From Populus alba (Eukaryota > Streptophyta > Magnoliopsida > Malpighiales > Salicaceae), in the NCBI RefSeq assembly GCF_005239225.2, contig NC_133287.1, forward strand, positions 5,499,493 to 5,563,492: DNA of 64,000 nt, in the 5' to 3' direction. Position numbers and translations under genes: made by a program. The notes beneath the pieces were generated by a model. That model saw only the letters and a program-made list of their open reading frames with translations, did not search any database and was not told the DNA's origin. Below, in pieces: positions 63,229 through 64,000 of the stretch (positions are counted from its first letter, which is position 1; each line of letters starts with the position of its first letter).

Positions 63229-64000
63229 GTTGAGCCACCCGAGTCTGGTTGAAATATTACCTCACGCGCATAGGATAGCTACGAGGCCAACATGCTGCAA
63301 TGGCGCGTTTTGATTGGTTGAATTGCGAAGTGATGTGCACGTGCTACGAAACGAAACGGGGTCGCATTTTAAGCTAATGTGCAAGAGACCGTGTCCTGTT
63401 GGCTATCTCTCAAGATTTATAGCTTTTTGTGTGATTTATTTATTTTTGTCATCTATAGACAAAAACTTAAAAGGAAAAGAAAAAGGTCTCAAAAGAAAAG
63501 TAAAAAAAAAAAAAAAGAACAAAAGGATGTGGAGGTAGGGTAAGAACGGAAGGTTAAAGAGAGGCTAGATAATCCCATTTAAAGTGTATTTGTTTTTGTA
63601 TTTGACAAGCAATTTTTAAATTAATTTTTTTATAATTTTATATTGTTTTAAAAATAAATTTTAAAAAGTAAAAAAATATTATTTTAATATATAAAAAAAA
63701 ACAATTTAAAAAACAATAATTATTACAATTCCAAACATAAAAAGTTACAATCATCAAACCTTCTTAAACTATAATAAGCCTTTAATCTCCTTATCAATTC
63801 TTGTCGGACCTTTTTATTTTATTTTATTTCTTTTATCCCTTTATTCGATCTTTAATTGTTTTCTATTTTTCTTTTACGTCTTTTGATATGGATTTTCCTT
63901 TCTGTTTTTGCTAACAAAAAGAGGGAGAGACGGATGCTCCGTGACGATGCATGTCTGTTTTCAGTGACGAGTGTAATGCTTCATGTGATCTTTAGCCAAG
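63229..64000. other. 3' flank of the MEE62-like gene
   Basis: Contains the expected 3' UTR, an A-rich run at about 63500, and from about 63578 to 63745 an AT-rich MITE-like block (GTGTATTTGTTTTTGTATTT ... AATTCCAAACATAAA) whose ends look weakly inverted. No further gene begins before the window ends. Confidence 0.5.

Overview
This is a stretch of nuclear DNA from a woody eudicot. Genes contain short GT-AG introns, the DNA between them is AT-rich, and it holds simple-sequence tracts and decayed plant transposons (PIF/Harbinger, Ty1/copia, a LINE-type RNase H fragment and a tRNA-derived SINE). The SINE and the AT-rich MITE-like repeats resemble types I associate with Salicaceae (poplar, willow). 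That genus-level guess is inference; no database could be searched.

Layout. (1) 1-3467: a DUF688-family gene on +, three coding exons. (2) 4937-7218: a GARP/MYB-like (G2-like) transcription factor on -, six coding exons. (3) 7.3-14.2 kb: long gene-poor stretch. (4) 14250-17449: a plant cysteine oxidase (PCO4/5 type) on -, five exons, with a three-copy 168-bp tandem repeat in its large intron. (5) 18-28 kb: transposon graveyard with a two-gene PIF/Harbinger relic carrying a SINE, a copia reverse-transcriptase scrap and MITE-like repeats. (6) 29151-35263: an MRH1/MDIS1-like LRR receptor-like kinase on +, broken by a nonsense codon, frameshifts and a 500-N assembly gap whose two flanks are the same sequence. 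(7) 37438-38175: an intronless DOG1-like gene on -. (8) 38.9-42 kb: a truncated third copy of part of the LRR-kinase gene, followed directly by a truncated copia element. (9) 46784-48358: an intronless CIPK kinase (CIPK12/19 type) on - with an unusual repeated C-terminal tail. (10) 48.4-55.2 kb: repeats and low-complexity DNA. (11) 55537-56373: APC13, a 63-residue anaphase-promoting-complex subunit, three coding exons. (12) 57001-57276: a LINE RNase H fragment. (13) 60615-63228: an LRR receptor-like kinase of the MEE62/CaMRLK type lacking the catalytic HRD aspartate.

How the genes relate. From memory of Arabidopsis gene order, DUF688 - MRH1/MDIS1 - DOG1 (DOGL4) - CIPK - MEE62 matches the At5g45850-At5g45800 interval and its chromosome-4 twin At4g18630-At4g18700, while the GARP + PCO4 pair matches At2g42660/At2g42670. 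The window therefore looks like a conserved ancestral block containing the seed-dormancy DOG1-family locus, with interspersed transposon insertions. The products act in separate processes (oxygen sensing, calcium signalling, cell-cycle ubiquitination, receptor signalling, dormancy). I see no evidence for a new multi-gene system. The best leads are protein-internal tandem repeats, nested and duplicated sequence, and an assembly seam that has damaged one gene model.
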